Source of the DNA: Fulvivirga sediminis
GTDB lineage: Bacteria; Bacteroidota; Bacteroidia; Cytophagales; Cyclobacteriaceae
DNA: 64,000 nt
Direction: 5' to 3'
Assembly: GCF_016757215.1 (NCBI RefSeq)
Contig: NZ_JAESIY010000007.1
Location: forward strand, 1-64,000
In this document: positions 53,173 to 61,032 of the stretch, one piece after another
Layout: each line of letters starts with the position of its first letter
Position numbering within the stretch: position 1 is the first letter of the stretch
Notes under the pieces: generated by a model
What the model saw: only the letters and a program-made list of their open reading frames with translations
Told to the model about the DNA's origin: nothing
Database searches by the model: none
Made by a program: the position numbers and the translations under genes

Positions 53173-54204
53173 ATGGATAAAAAGCAATTACAGCGCTTAC
53201 TAAGGATCATTTTACCCATCGGAACAGTCATATCTTTATTTTTTGTACCCTGGCCATTGGTTTGGGCGTGGATCTTACCATTGCCTTCTACAATTCCCGA
53301 TCAGTTAAACGAGGCAATTGATCATGGTTTTGACGGCATTATAGTTTATGTAGACCAAGCAGGAAAAGAGTCTGAATTTTATGCGGCAGGTTGGCATAAC
53401 CGAGCCGAAAAAATCCCAGCTCGTACTGATGCCTTATTTAAAATTGCTAGCATAGGAAAGCTCTATGATGCTGTGGCTATCACCAAATTAGTGCATGATA
53501 GGCGTCTGGATTTGAGTAAATCGGTGGCACATTACTTTCCGGAATTGACTGATAGAATTGAATATGCAGATAGAATCACTTTGAGCATGTTAGTGCAGCA
53601 CAGAAGTGGAATTCCTAATTATACCAATACCGCTAATTTTTGGATTGATCCACCTAAAAATAAAGTACAAACACTAGCCAGAATACTGGATTTACCCTCT
53701 AATTTCGAACCAGATACTGATTACGAATATTCAAATACTAACTATTTGCTGCTTACCATGCTTATTGAAAAGGTGACGGGCCATAGCAAATTTCATTACA
53801 TTAAGGAATCCATTTTATCTCCACTTGGTCTGGAAAATACTTATGGCTCCATCCATGACGTGGATATGAATGCAGTAATGAGTGGCTACTACGTAGGGGT
53901 AGAAGAAGATATTAAGGCCACGGATTATGGATCTATGCTGGCTACTGCAGAGGATGTAGGAACGTTCTTAAGAGCTTTAAATGATGGTTCTGTATTTCGG
54001 AATGGAGAGCAGGAAATTTACTCATCATTATATAAATATAATCATACCGGGCTGATTCCTGGTTATCAGAGTATAGCCGAATATCATAAAGACCTGGATA
54101 TGGTGATGATTCAGTTTGTCAATACCACCAATTTTGATGGCTACACCTGGAATTTATCAGAGATAGTGTACAATAGAATTGTGAAAATTATTAGTAAGCG
54201 TTAG
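53173..54204 (+). CDS. Serine hydrolase, beta-lactamase/class C PBP family
   Basis: A 343-residue protein with an N-terminal membrane anchor (ILPIGTVISLFFVPWPLVWAW) and a penicillin-binding-protein-like hydrolase domain. Nucleophile motif S93-x-x-K96 in IASIGKLYD, second motif YSNTNYLLL, and the third in NHTGLIPGYQ (His-Thr-Gly in place of Lys-Thr-Gly, common in class C-like esterases). It is short of the usual C-terminal extensions. Probably a periplasmic esterase or D-peptidase rather than an antibiotic-resistance enzyme. First of three tightly packed genes with MepB. Confidence 0.88.
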   Translation: MDKKQLQRLLRIILPIGTVISLFFVPWPLVWAWILPLPSTIPDQLNEAIDHGFDGIIVYVDQAGKESEFYAAGWHNRAEKIPARTDALFKIASIGKLYDAVAITKLVHDRRLDLSKSVAHYFPELTDRIEYADRITLSMLVQHRSGIPNYTNTANFWIDPPKNKVQTLARILDLPSNFEPDTDYEYSNTNYLLLTMLIEKVTGHSKFHYIKESILSPLGLENTYGSIHDVDMNAVMSGYYVGVEEDIKATDYGSMLATAEDVGTFLRALNDGSVFRNGEQEIYSSLYKYNHTGLIPGYQSIAEYHKDLDMVMIQFVNTTNFDGYTWNLSEIVYNRIVKIISKR

Positions 54205-54699
54205 ATGTATCCGACCATTTCTTTTGTAAAATCAGCAGTTTATGATGTACTTGATTATAAGATTAGCCACTATAATGAAGAATTAGAGAGTAAAGATTAT
54301 GAAGCCTGTCGGTTTAAGTTAAACGGTGATAATATAGTTAGTAGAGCAGCCAAAATTACTCCCAAAAAGGCAGGACAGTTCGTTACTTTTTGGAAGCGAA
54401 ATAGTGAGAGTATTATAGAGCCATTGAACCAATCTGATGATATTGACTTTTTTGTGATCAATATAACTTATAGAAAACAACGGGGACAGTTCGTTTTTCC
54501 TGGCTCAGTGTTAATGAACAAAGGCATTATTTCTACAGAGTCTAAAGAGGGTAAGAGAGCTTTTCGGGTGTATCCGGTGTGGGATACGGTATTGAATAAA
54601 CAAGCAGAACGCAGTCAAAAATGGCAGCTGAATTACTTTTATGAGATCACCGCGTCCACTGACTTAGAAAAAGTGAGGCTTTTATATAGAAATCAATGA
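54205..54699 (+). CDS. MepB family protein
   Basis: A 164-residue protein matching the MepB family: EACRFKLNGDNIVSRAAKITPKKAGQFVTFWKR-type core, FFVINITYRKQRGQFVFPGSVL and GKRAFRVYPVWD. The family name comes from a gene adjoining the mepA multidrug exporter in Staphylococcus; its own role is unknown. The ATG follows immediately on the stop of the serine hydrolase, and its end overlaps the next gene by 4 bp. Confidence 0.87.
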   Translation: MYPTISFVKSAVYDVLDYKISHYNEELESKDYEACRFKLNGDNIVSRAAKITPKKAGQFVTFWKRNSESIIEPLNQSDDIDFFVINITYRKQRGQFVFPGSVLMNKGIISTESKEGKRAFRVYPVWDTVLNKQAERSQKWQLNYFYEITASTDLEKVRLLYRNQ

Positions 54700-55280
54700 A
54701 TAAAGACATGTTAGTACTTAAAGGAAAAACAGTTTTTATAACTACCCTTGTTACAATAGGGCTTACCATCTTAACGGTTTACACTTCTGGTATTAACTAT
54801 AATAGATCACTTTCGGCTAATCTGTATATTTCTTTGAGTGTGATTTCGGTAGTCATATTTATCTTTCTGAGTATAGCACTGTATAAAGGCATCCAACTCG
54901 TTAATGATTACCCGAAGTTTAAGAATTTTCAACCAGGCATGTGGTTTAGTGATTCAAATATTCCGGAAGTAGGGGATATTGATACAACTGAAGGAATTGG
55001 TGGATGTTTACTTTCCATCCTGAGTTGGATTGTAATGTCTATAGTAATGGTAGTACTTCTCATTGTTTTTGAAGCCATATTTTGGATATCTCTATTTCTC
55101 ATATTTGCTTCCCTATACTGGATATTTATTCGGGCTCTTAAATTGGCTGTGAAAAAGTCTGTTGCTACTAAAGGAGACTTATCAGCCTCAGTATTAAATA
55201 GTTTGGGATATACCTTATTGTACACCGGTTGGCTCTTTGCTATAGCTTTGATAGTTGATTTGGTGAAGCGATTTATTTAA
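54696..55280 (+). CDS. Hypothetical four-segment membrane protein
   Basis: A 194-residue membrane protein with about four hydrophobic segments (VFITTLVTIGLTILTVYTSG, LSVISVVIFIFLSIALYKG, a long WIVMSIVMVVLLIVFEAIFW block and LLYTGWLFAIALIVDLV). A soluble loop with Asp/Gly/Pro (DSNIPEVGDIDTTEGIGG) lies in the middle. No family recognised. Overlaps the MepB gene (ATGA) and forms the end of the three-gene operon. Confidence 0.75.
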   Translation: MNKDMLVLKGKTVFITTLVTIGLTILTVYTSGINYNRSLSANLYISLSVISVVIFIFLSIALYKGIQLVNDYPKFKNFQPGMWFSDSNIPEVGDIDTTEGIGGCLLSILSWIVMSIVMVVLLIVFEAIFWISLFLIFASLYWIFIRALKLAVKKSVATKGDLSASVLNSLGYTLLYTGWLFAIALIVDLVKRFI

Positions 55281-55324
55281 TACTAGTAAGAATTGTAGTT
55301 TATAGGTAGTTATAACATAGAGCT

Positions 55325-55462
55325 TCCGCTCGGAATAAGATAAGTGGATTGTTCGTCGCGACAATGCAAGGGCAGTATTTCATGAATGCAAGTTTGTGCA
55401 TAAAGCAAGAATTTGAGCTCAAGCTCAAGTTATATATGGGTAGTAGCGGATACTACAACCGG
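55325..55462 (+). repeat. Diverged right part of the inverted-repeat element, copy G
   Basis: GGAATAAGATAAG, GGCAGTATTTCATGAATG, TTTGTGCATAAAG and TTGAGCTCAAGCTCAAG correspond in order to the element clustered at 20.9-25.7 kb, followed by GTAGCGGATACTAC. It has more changes than the other copies and shows the element exists outside the Rhs zone. A 61-codon frame across it is not a gene. Confidence 0.7.
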
Positions 55463-55525
55463 TTTAAGCCTAATAATGATCGTCAAGTAATATTGAGCAG
55501 CTTTAATAGCTCAGCAATAATATAC

Positions 55526-56131
55526 TTAATCTGAAGCAGATTCTAATGGCATAACTTCACCATCATCAACATAATAAGCCTTTTCAGCTTCATACAGAAT
55601 GGGCTCTTTATCATCAGAATAAGCTTTTATTAATCTATAATCTGCGGGAGCAACTTCGTTTAATCGTTTAACTTTAGCCTTACCATTACATGCTTCACCT
55701 ATCACTTTATAAGTACCATTCTTATAAGAAGTACGGGTGCCGTGCACTTCTACTGGTAGAATCTTTTCTAAATATTTAGTGTAAACTTCAAAGCCTCCGG
55801 TAATAATATAGACCAATGTTCCTTCTTTATGGTGTTTTTTAATATCTGCCACCATAGACTTATGGAAATAATCAGGATATTCCATGCCCCAAAACTGCTC
55901 TGCATATTTTTCTATTTTTTCAGGAGGCATATTGTCGAGATAATTATAGAAATTCTCCTTGAAAAAGGTTTTGCCTATCACATCTATGTTATTCAGAAAT
56001 TTTAAGGCAGTAAGCTGAAATAGGTGTGGCAGCTTATATCCCTTCTTGTAACAGATAAATTTGAAAAATTCGTCTTTCGAAGATTTATGATATAGAGTCT
56101 CGTTTAAGTCGTATACTACTATTTTTGTCAT
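55526..56131 (-). CDS. HAD-superfamily phosphatase-like protein
   Basis: A 201-residue HAD-like protein of the phosphoserine-phosphatase/HAD-IB type. Motif I is VVYDLNETLY: the nucleophile Asp is kept, but the usual second Asp (general acid/base) is Asn. Motif II is VYIITGGFEVY, motif III Lys is in GKAKVKRL, and motif IV YSDDKEPIL. The helical cap lies between residues ~20 and 95. A D-to-N change at the second Asp would slow hydrolysis, so the protein may be a weak phosphatase or have another role. Single gene. Confidence 0.82.
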   Translation of the reverse strand: MTKIVVYDLNETLYHKSSKDEFFKFICYKKGYKLPHLFQLTALKFLNNIDVIGKTFFKENFYNYLDNMPPEKIEKYAEQFWGMEYPDYFHKSMVADIKKHHKEGTLVYIITGGFEVYTKYLEKILPVEVHGTRTSYKNGTYKVIGEACNGKAKVKRLNEVAPADYRLIKAYSDDKEPILYEAEKAYYVDDGEVMPLESASD

Positions 56132-56741
56132 ATATGGTTCAGATAGATTTTTATTTGCTTGATTCTAAGAGGCTAACACTTAAGAATGGTATAGGTTTTA
56201 TATTATTAAACACCTAAGAAAGGTGAATGGTAGCACTATTTAGTTGAAAGCATTACAGGAGAGTTATTAAGTGTCAACTACGCTTACCTTTTGATTTTTT
56301 TATTTCTTAATATCATTTAGATATTGATTTTTCTGTACCATAAAATATTACTTGGAAATTGATAGATGACAGACTAGCGAAGTATACATGGGAAGATCCT
56401 AATTTAATTAATGACATAAAAAATCATGTATTAAAATAGATGATACTAACTAAGAATTAGAAAAAGAGCTTAATATCCTTTTTGAAATGGAGCCTATTCA
56501 AAGCATGTATATTTAGCTGAAGCAAACGGTCTATCTTATGTTATCAGGAAGCATTTAGCACCCCCTTTTAAATTATGATAATTCTTCTAAAGAATCCGTT
56601 TTGAGTGTAGGAATCCCATAACAGGATATTATATCTTATCAAATAGCAAAGAGTTTGTTAATTAGTTCAAAAGATATTTCCTCGGAGTAACAGATTGGAA
56701 TTAAATTTCTTATGGAATTATTCGGGTAAATTTTTCTTAAA
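56132..56741. other. Gene-free region, possible decayed gene
   Basis: About 610 bp without an intact ORF on either strand. Short interrupted open stretches between 56380 and 56690 suggest an old pseudogene, but no family can be named. Confidence 0.45.
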
Positions 56742-56775
56742 AAAAAAGCATCTAGAATATTCTAGATGCTTTTTT
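56742..56775 (-). terminator. Terminator of glnS
   Basis: A perfect 16 bp stem AAAAAAGCATCTAGAA / TTCTAGATGCTTTTTT with a 2 nt centre. Symmetric, so it works on both strands; placed 50 bp after the glnS stop. Confidence 0.92.
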
Positions 56776-56824
56776 CCTAATTTATAATAATGGTGAAATT
56801 CGATTAATCAAATATCTCCATTCT

Positions 56825-58864
56825 TTACCCCAGCTTATTAGCCTCTTCAGCTAATAGCTCGTTGTTATCTTCCGCTCCTTTGCTGATGAATTCATTAATG
56901 CTGTCATTACGTTCCTGGCCATTTTTAAGTAAAACGCCTAAGCTTATCATTACACCTATTCTTGTTCCTACTTTCTTAGCAGCAGTGTTAAATAGTGGCT
57001 CCAGCTCATCATAAGTAATTTCTTCTGCCAGCTTTTCAATATCTGCTCGGGCAGCTTCCAGCTTCGCACCAGATAAGTTAGTGTATTTTTTACTTATCTT
57101 TTGCATCTCATTTAAAGCACTTCTTTGAGCCTGAGGCTGATTCTTATTCGCTTTGGGCTGAGGTTGGTTTTGAGCTTTTTTCTCTGACTGTTGCTTAGCC
57201 CATGAGTCTCTTAAACCAACTGTTTTATTGAAAATAAGATGTTCTGCAGAGGCATTTTTATCTAAGGTAAAATAGCCCAATCTCTGAAACTGAAATTTAT
57301 CTTCTAATTGTGCTTCTTTCAAAAATGGCTCTAAATAGGCTTCTTTGATTATATTAAGAGAATCAGGGTTTACAAATTCCATAAAATCTTTGCCCTCATG
57401 GCTATCCGGAGCCTCATCTAAAAACAGACGGTCGTACTCACGAACTTCTGCCTTCACCGCATGAGCTATAGATACCCAATGCAGCGTACCTTTTACTTTT
57501 CTCATACTCGCTTCAGTACCACTTCCTGAGCGTGAATCAAGGTCGCAAGTACAATGGATCTCTGTGATATTTCCATTTTCATCCTTCACTACAGACTCAC
57601 CTTTGATGATATAAGCACTTTTTAATCGTACTTCTTTCCCTAAAGATAACCTGAAGTATTTGCTATTGGCCTCTTCTTTAAAATCTTCACGTTCTATGTA
57701 GAGCTCCCTTGAGAAGGGCACCTCATGAGTTCCTGCTTTAGGATCCTCAGGGTTGTTCTCAGCTTCGAGCATTTCTACTTTATCTTGAGGATAATTAGTA
57801 ATCACCAGCTTCACCGGATCTAACACGGCCATTACACGTGTAGCCGTTTTGTTTAAGTCTTCGCGAATGCAAAATTCCAATAAAGACACATCGGTAACAC
57901 TATCACGTTTGGTGATACCAGATACTTCGCTAAATTTTTTTATAGATTCAGGTGTATATCCTCTTCGTCTTAGGCCTGAGATAGTAGGCATGCGAGGATC
58001 ATCCCAGCCAGAAACGGTTTTGCTCTCTACCAATTGCAGTAATTTACGCTTGCTCATTACCGTGTAGCTCAGGTTACGTCTGGCAAACTCACGCTGCTTA
58101 GGTCTTTGTTTATTATCATCATAAATCTGATCCAGAAACCAATCATAAAGCTCACGGTGAGGTTTAAACTCCAGAGTACAGATAGAATGAGATATTTGCT
58201 CTATATAGTCAGATTCTCCATGAGCCCAATCATACATAGGGTAAATGCACCATTCGCTACCTGTGCGGTGGTGAGGTTTATTTACAATACGATAGAGTAG
58301 GGGATCTCGCATAAGCATGTTAGGAGAGGCCATATCTATTTTAGCTCTTAGCACGTAAGCACCTGCCGGATATTCTCCATTTTTCATTTTATCGAAGATC
58401 TCCAGATTTTCCTCTACGCTAGAATCACGATAAGGGCTTGGAGTACCTGGTGTAGTAGGTGTACCTTTCTGCTCAGCCATTTTTTCTGCTGATTGAGGAT
58501 CTACATAGGCTTTCCCTTTTTTTATTAGCTCGATAGCCCAGTCATATAACTGCTGAAAATAGTCAGAAGAGTAGCATTCCTGTGCCCATTGAAAACCCAA
58601 CCATTGAATATCATTTTTGATGGCGTCCACATACTCCTGTTCTTCTTTAGTAGGGTTAGTGTCATCAAAACGAAGGTTTACTGGTGCATTAAACTTATTT
58701 CCTAGTCCAAAATTAAGGCATATAGAGGCGGCATGGCCTATGTGTAAGTAGCCATTGGGCTCTGGAGGGAAACGAAAGCGAAGGTTTTCTTTTGGCAGTC
58801 CGTTGGCCAAGTCTTCTGCAACAATTTGTTCTATAAAATTAAGAGATTCTGAGCTGTCTGTCAT
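56825..58864 (-). CDS. glnS: Glutaminyl-tRNA synthetase with C-terminal extension
   Basis: A 679-residue class I synthetase starting at ATG 58864; the frame is open further to 58915 but that part is not conserved. HIGH motif [17 protein letters not shown] motif [10 protein letters not shown], and core blocks [17 protein letters not shown] and [17 protein letters not shown] place it firmly as GlnRS. After the anticodon-binding domain (~residue 555) a Gln/Lys/Asn-rich linker leads to ~100 helical residues ([14 protein letters not shown]... [14 protein letters not shown]). This matches the GlnRS/YqeY-type fusions annotated in Bacteroidota; the YqeY part here is short. YqeY-like tails aid tRNA binding. 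Confidence 0.93.
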   Translation of the reverse strand: MTDSSESLNFIEQIVAEDLANGLPKENLRFRFPPEPNGYLHIGHAASICLNFGLGNKFNAPVNLRFDDTNPTKEEQEYVDAIKNDIQWLGFQWAQECYSSDYFQQLYDWAIELIKKGKAYVDPQSAEKMAEQKGTPTTPGTPSPYRDSSVEENLEIFDKMKNGEYPAGAYVLRAKIDMASPNMLMRDPLLYRIVNKPHHRTGSEWCIYPMYDWAHGESDYIEQISHSICTLEFKPHRELYDWFLDQIYDDNKQRPKQREFARRNLSYTVMSKRKLLQLVESKTVSGWDDPRMPTISGLRRRGYTPESIKKFSEVSGITKRDSVTDVSLLEFCIREDLNKTATRVMAVLDPVKLVITNYPQDKVEMLEAENNPEDPKAGTHEVPFSRELYIEREDFKEEANSKYFRLSLGKEVRLKSAYIIKGESVVKDENGNITEIHCTCDLDSRSGSGTEASMRKVKGTLHWVSIAHAVKAEVREYDRLFLDEAPDSHEGKDFMEFVNPDSLNIIKEAYLEPFLKEAQLEDKFQFQRLGYFTLDKNASAEHLIFNKTVGLRDSWAKQQSEKKAQNQPQPKANKNQPQAQRSALNEMQKISKKYTNLSGAKLEAARADIEKLAEEITYDELEPLFNTAAKKVGTRIGVMISLGVLLKNGQERNDSINEFISKGAEDNNELLAEEANKLG

Positions 58865-58960
58865 ATTAATATTAAAATTGTAAAGCAAAATTAGTCCAAT
58901 TGGAAAGAAATACAAGTGCTAAAACCTTCATTTCAAAATACGCTAAATATTATCTGCTAA

Positions 58961-59677
58961 CTATTTCATCAACCTCTTAATTACCTCTGCGGCCATGGTC
59001 ATACCAAACATAGCCGGCATATACGAAATAGTGCCGTAGAATGATTTTTTATAATTGGAGCCATCCGTGAGTTTTAAAGAATCCTTTATCTGAATCTCTT
59101 CAGAGTATACACATAATACCCTTTTAGTCACTCCTTTGCTCTTTAGTATTTTTCTAAGCTGCTGAGCAAATTTACACTCCTTGGTTTTACTGATGTCAGA
59201 TACCTTTATTTTGGAAGGGTCTAGCTTACCACCAGCCCCCATAGAAGAAATGAACTTGCACTTCATCTTTCTTAAAGTCAATATCATAGATAACTTAGGC
59301 ACAAAGCTATCAATGCAGTCAAGCGCAAAGTCAAACTGATTTTCTTGAAGAAAGGAAGCCATTACGTCAGGCTCCATAAAATTATCAATTACCTGGACTT
59401 GTAAATCAGGATTGATATCTAAAAAACGCTCCTTCAGTACATGGGCTTTTTGCCTTCCTACAGTAGAGTTCAGCGCTTGTAACTGCCTGTTTTTGTTGGT
59501 GGGATCTACTTCATCACCATCAATAATGGTGATTTTACCTACCCCGGATCTTACCAGTGTTTCTGCGGCATAGCTACCTACACCTCCTAAACCGACCACT
59601 AAGAGGTTGGCTCTCTTTAATTTTTCTAATGATTCGGCACCTATTAGTAATTCGGTGCGCTCTAACCAATGACTCAT
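58961..59677 (-). CDS. tcdA: tRNA threonylcarbamoyladenosine dehydratase
   Basis: A 238-residue E1-like (ThiF/MoeB superfamily) enzyme that cyclises t6A at position 37 of ANN-decoding tRNAs using ATP. The nucleotide loop is VVGLGGVGSYAAE, followed by IDGDEVDPTNKNRQLQA, and the C-terminal GTISYMPAMFGMTMAAEVI is typical of TcdA/YgdL. The catalytic-type Cys region KCKFISSMGAGGK is also present. Its start overlaps the TatD-like gene by 4 bp, forming a two-gene operon. Confidence 0.92.
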   Translation of the reverse strand: MSHWLERTELLIGAESLEKLKRANLLVVGLGGVGSYAAETLVRSGVGKITIIDGDEVDPTNKNRQLQALNSTVGRQKAHVLKERFLDINPDLQVQVIDNFMEPDVMASFLQENQFDFALDCIDSFVPKLSMILTLRKMKCKFISSMGAGGKLDPSKIKVSDISKTKECKFAQQLRKILKSKGVTKRVLCVYSEEIQIKDSLKLTDGSNYKKSFYGTISYMPAMFGMTMAAEVIKRLMK

Positions 59678-60348
59678 TTACTAAAAAATTCCTTTGCGTT
59701 ACTATTCATTTGCCGGCATAGATCAATTTCATCTATACCTGTAATTTTTGATAACTGCGAATATACATTCTTTATGCTTACATTAGGCATGCTATCCGTC
59801 TCTAAAAACAACTTACCGTGTGGCAATTCATGAAAAAGGCTTTCGTAGCGCTCTGGTTTAACAGTAGGCATAATAGAAAGGTAAAACCCTTGATCTATAA
59901 GCTGTTGCGCTAAAATAGCATGCCTTCCATAACCATGTACACACCATTTTTTTATTTTAGGGAATTCTTTTTTTATATGGATGAGCTGGTCATAAGCTCT
60001 TACACAATGTATAATTACCGCTTTATTTAGCTCTTGAGCTAGCGCCAGCTGGCTACGTAATATATCCATTTGCTTGGTCATGTCAGGACCTTTTAAATTG
60101 TCTAATCCCATTTCTCCCATGGCCAGACAGCGCTCATCTCGCAGCCATTGTTTAAGCTCCTGCTTTTGTAGCTCATCAATAGGCCTTTCTGTCCACCAAG
60201 GGTGCATACCTACGGTGTAATACTTCTTTTCGCGGTCTTTACCTGGGTGAATAGACACAATCTCCATCACATCTTCTTCATCTACATGGCGCATACTGTG
60301 AGTATGAAAATCGAGATAGTGCTCGCTAGTGAAAATAGAATCGTTCAT
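59674..60348 (-). CDS. TatD family metal-dependent hydrolase
   Basis: A 224-residue amidohydrolase-fold protein. YLDFHTHSMRH supplies the HxH metal pair, MGEMGLDN the bridging Glu, VIIHCVRAYDQL and WCVHGYGR the His ligands, and FLETDSMP the final Asp. It is shorter than classical TatD (~260 residues) and belongs to the small Bacteroidota variety. TatD proteins act as DNases or D-aminoacyl-tRNA deacylases. Overlaps tcdA (ATGA), which suggests a link with tRNA metabolism. Confidence 0.88.
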   Translation of the reverse strand: MNDSIFTSEHYLDFHTHSMRHVDEEDVMEIVSIHPGKDREKKYYTVGMHPWWTERPIDELQKQELKQWLRDERCLAMGEMGLDNLKGPDMTKQMDILRSQLALAQELNKAVIIHCVRAYDQLIHIKKEFPKIKKWCVHGYGRHAILAQQLIDQGFYLSIMPTVKPERYESLFHELPHGKLFLETDSMPNVSIKNVYSQLSKITGIDEIDLCRQMNSNAKEFFSK

Positions 60349-60452
60349 ATTACAATAACAAAAATAAAATAGTATAGATATTTATTTTTGATTCGAACCA
60401 TTCAAGCTGCCTGAATGAAATAAGCGCGTAAACGCGAAAGAGTAGGGAAGCG

Positions 60453-60484
60453 TAAAAAAGAAAGGCCGCAACTATATTGCGGCC
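60453..60484 (-). terminator. Terminator of the phytochrome operon
   Basis: Stem GGCCGCAA / TTGCGGCC with a 5 nt loop, followed on the minus strand by TTTCTTTTTT. It lies about 140 bp beyond the response-regulator stop. Confidence 0.8.
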
Positions 60485-60622
60485 ATATTTATTTAACTAA
60501 TAATTCCATTGCGAATTTCTTGCTGATACAATTTTTAAAAGTTATTTATTTAACTTCTCTTATAAATCTTTTTCGTTTATATACTTCATAAGACAAAATG
60601 ATTAATAAAATAATCAGCTACA

Positions 60623-61027
60623 TTATGCGGCCGGATTTCTATGATGCCTTAACCAAAAATCGCAAATATCTTGTACTAATACTTTTATTTGACTGAAGCC
60701 ACCAGGTTTAGTTACATAGGCATTTGCCCCTAATTGGCAAGCCTTTTGAATATCTCTAGGGTTCTCAGAAGAAGAAAGCATAACTACCGGGATATGCTTA
60801 AGAACATTAGAGTCTCTTAACTCTCTAAGAAATGAAAATCCATCTTTATCGGGTAAATCAATGTCTAACAGAATCATTTTAGGCAAAGAAACTTCCATAT
60901 TACTTAGTGCCATTAAGGCATCTGCTGCCAGCCCATATATACCATATTCTATATTTTCTTGGTTTTTGAGGGCTTTTGATAAAAAGAAAGTAAAGTCTTC
61001 GTTATCTTCAACACAAACTATATCCAT
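60623..61027 (-). CDS. Single-domain response regulator
   Basis: A 134-residue receiver domain with no output domain. Acidic pocket VCVEDNEDF, phospho-acceptor D55 in ILLDIDLPDKDG, Ser/Thr switch in VVMLSSSENPRD and the Lys in NAYVTKPGGF. It starts 5 bp after the bacteriophytochrome kinase gene, and is therefore its cognate partner, as in the Rcp1/Cph1 arrangement. Signal is probably passed by protein contact or phosphorelay. Confidence 0.93.
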   Translation of the reverse strand: MDIVCVEDNEDFTFFLSKALKNQENIEYGIYGLAADALMALSNMEVSLPKMILLDIDLPDKDGFSFLRELRDSNVLKHIPVVMLSSSENPRDIQKACQLGANAYVTKPGGFSQIKVLVQDICDFWLRHHRNPAA

Positions 61028-61032
61028 CTCTT

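Noticed and set aside
55349-55534. 61-codon ORF
   Set aside because: It is read across a diverged copy of the inverted-repeat element and has no protein character.
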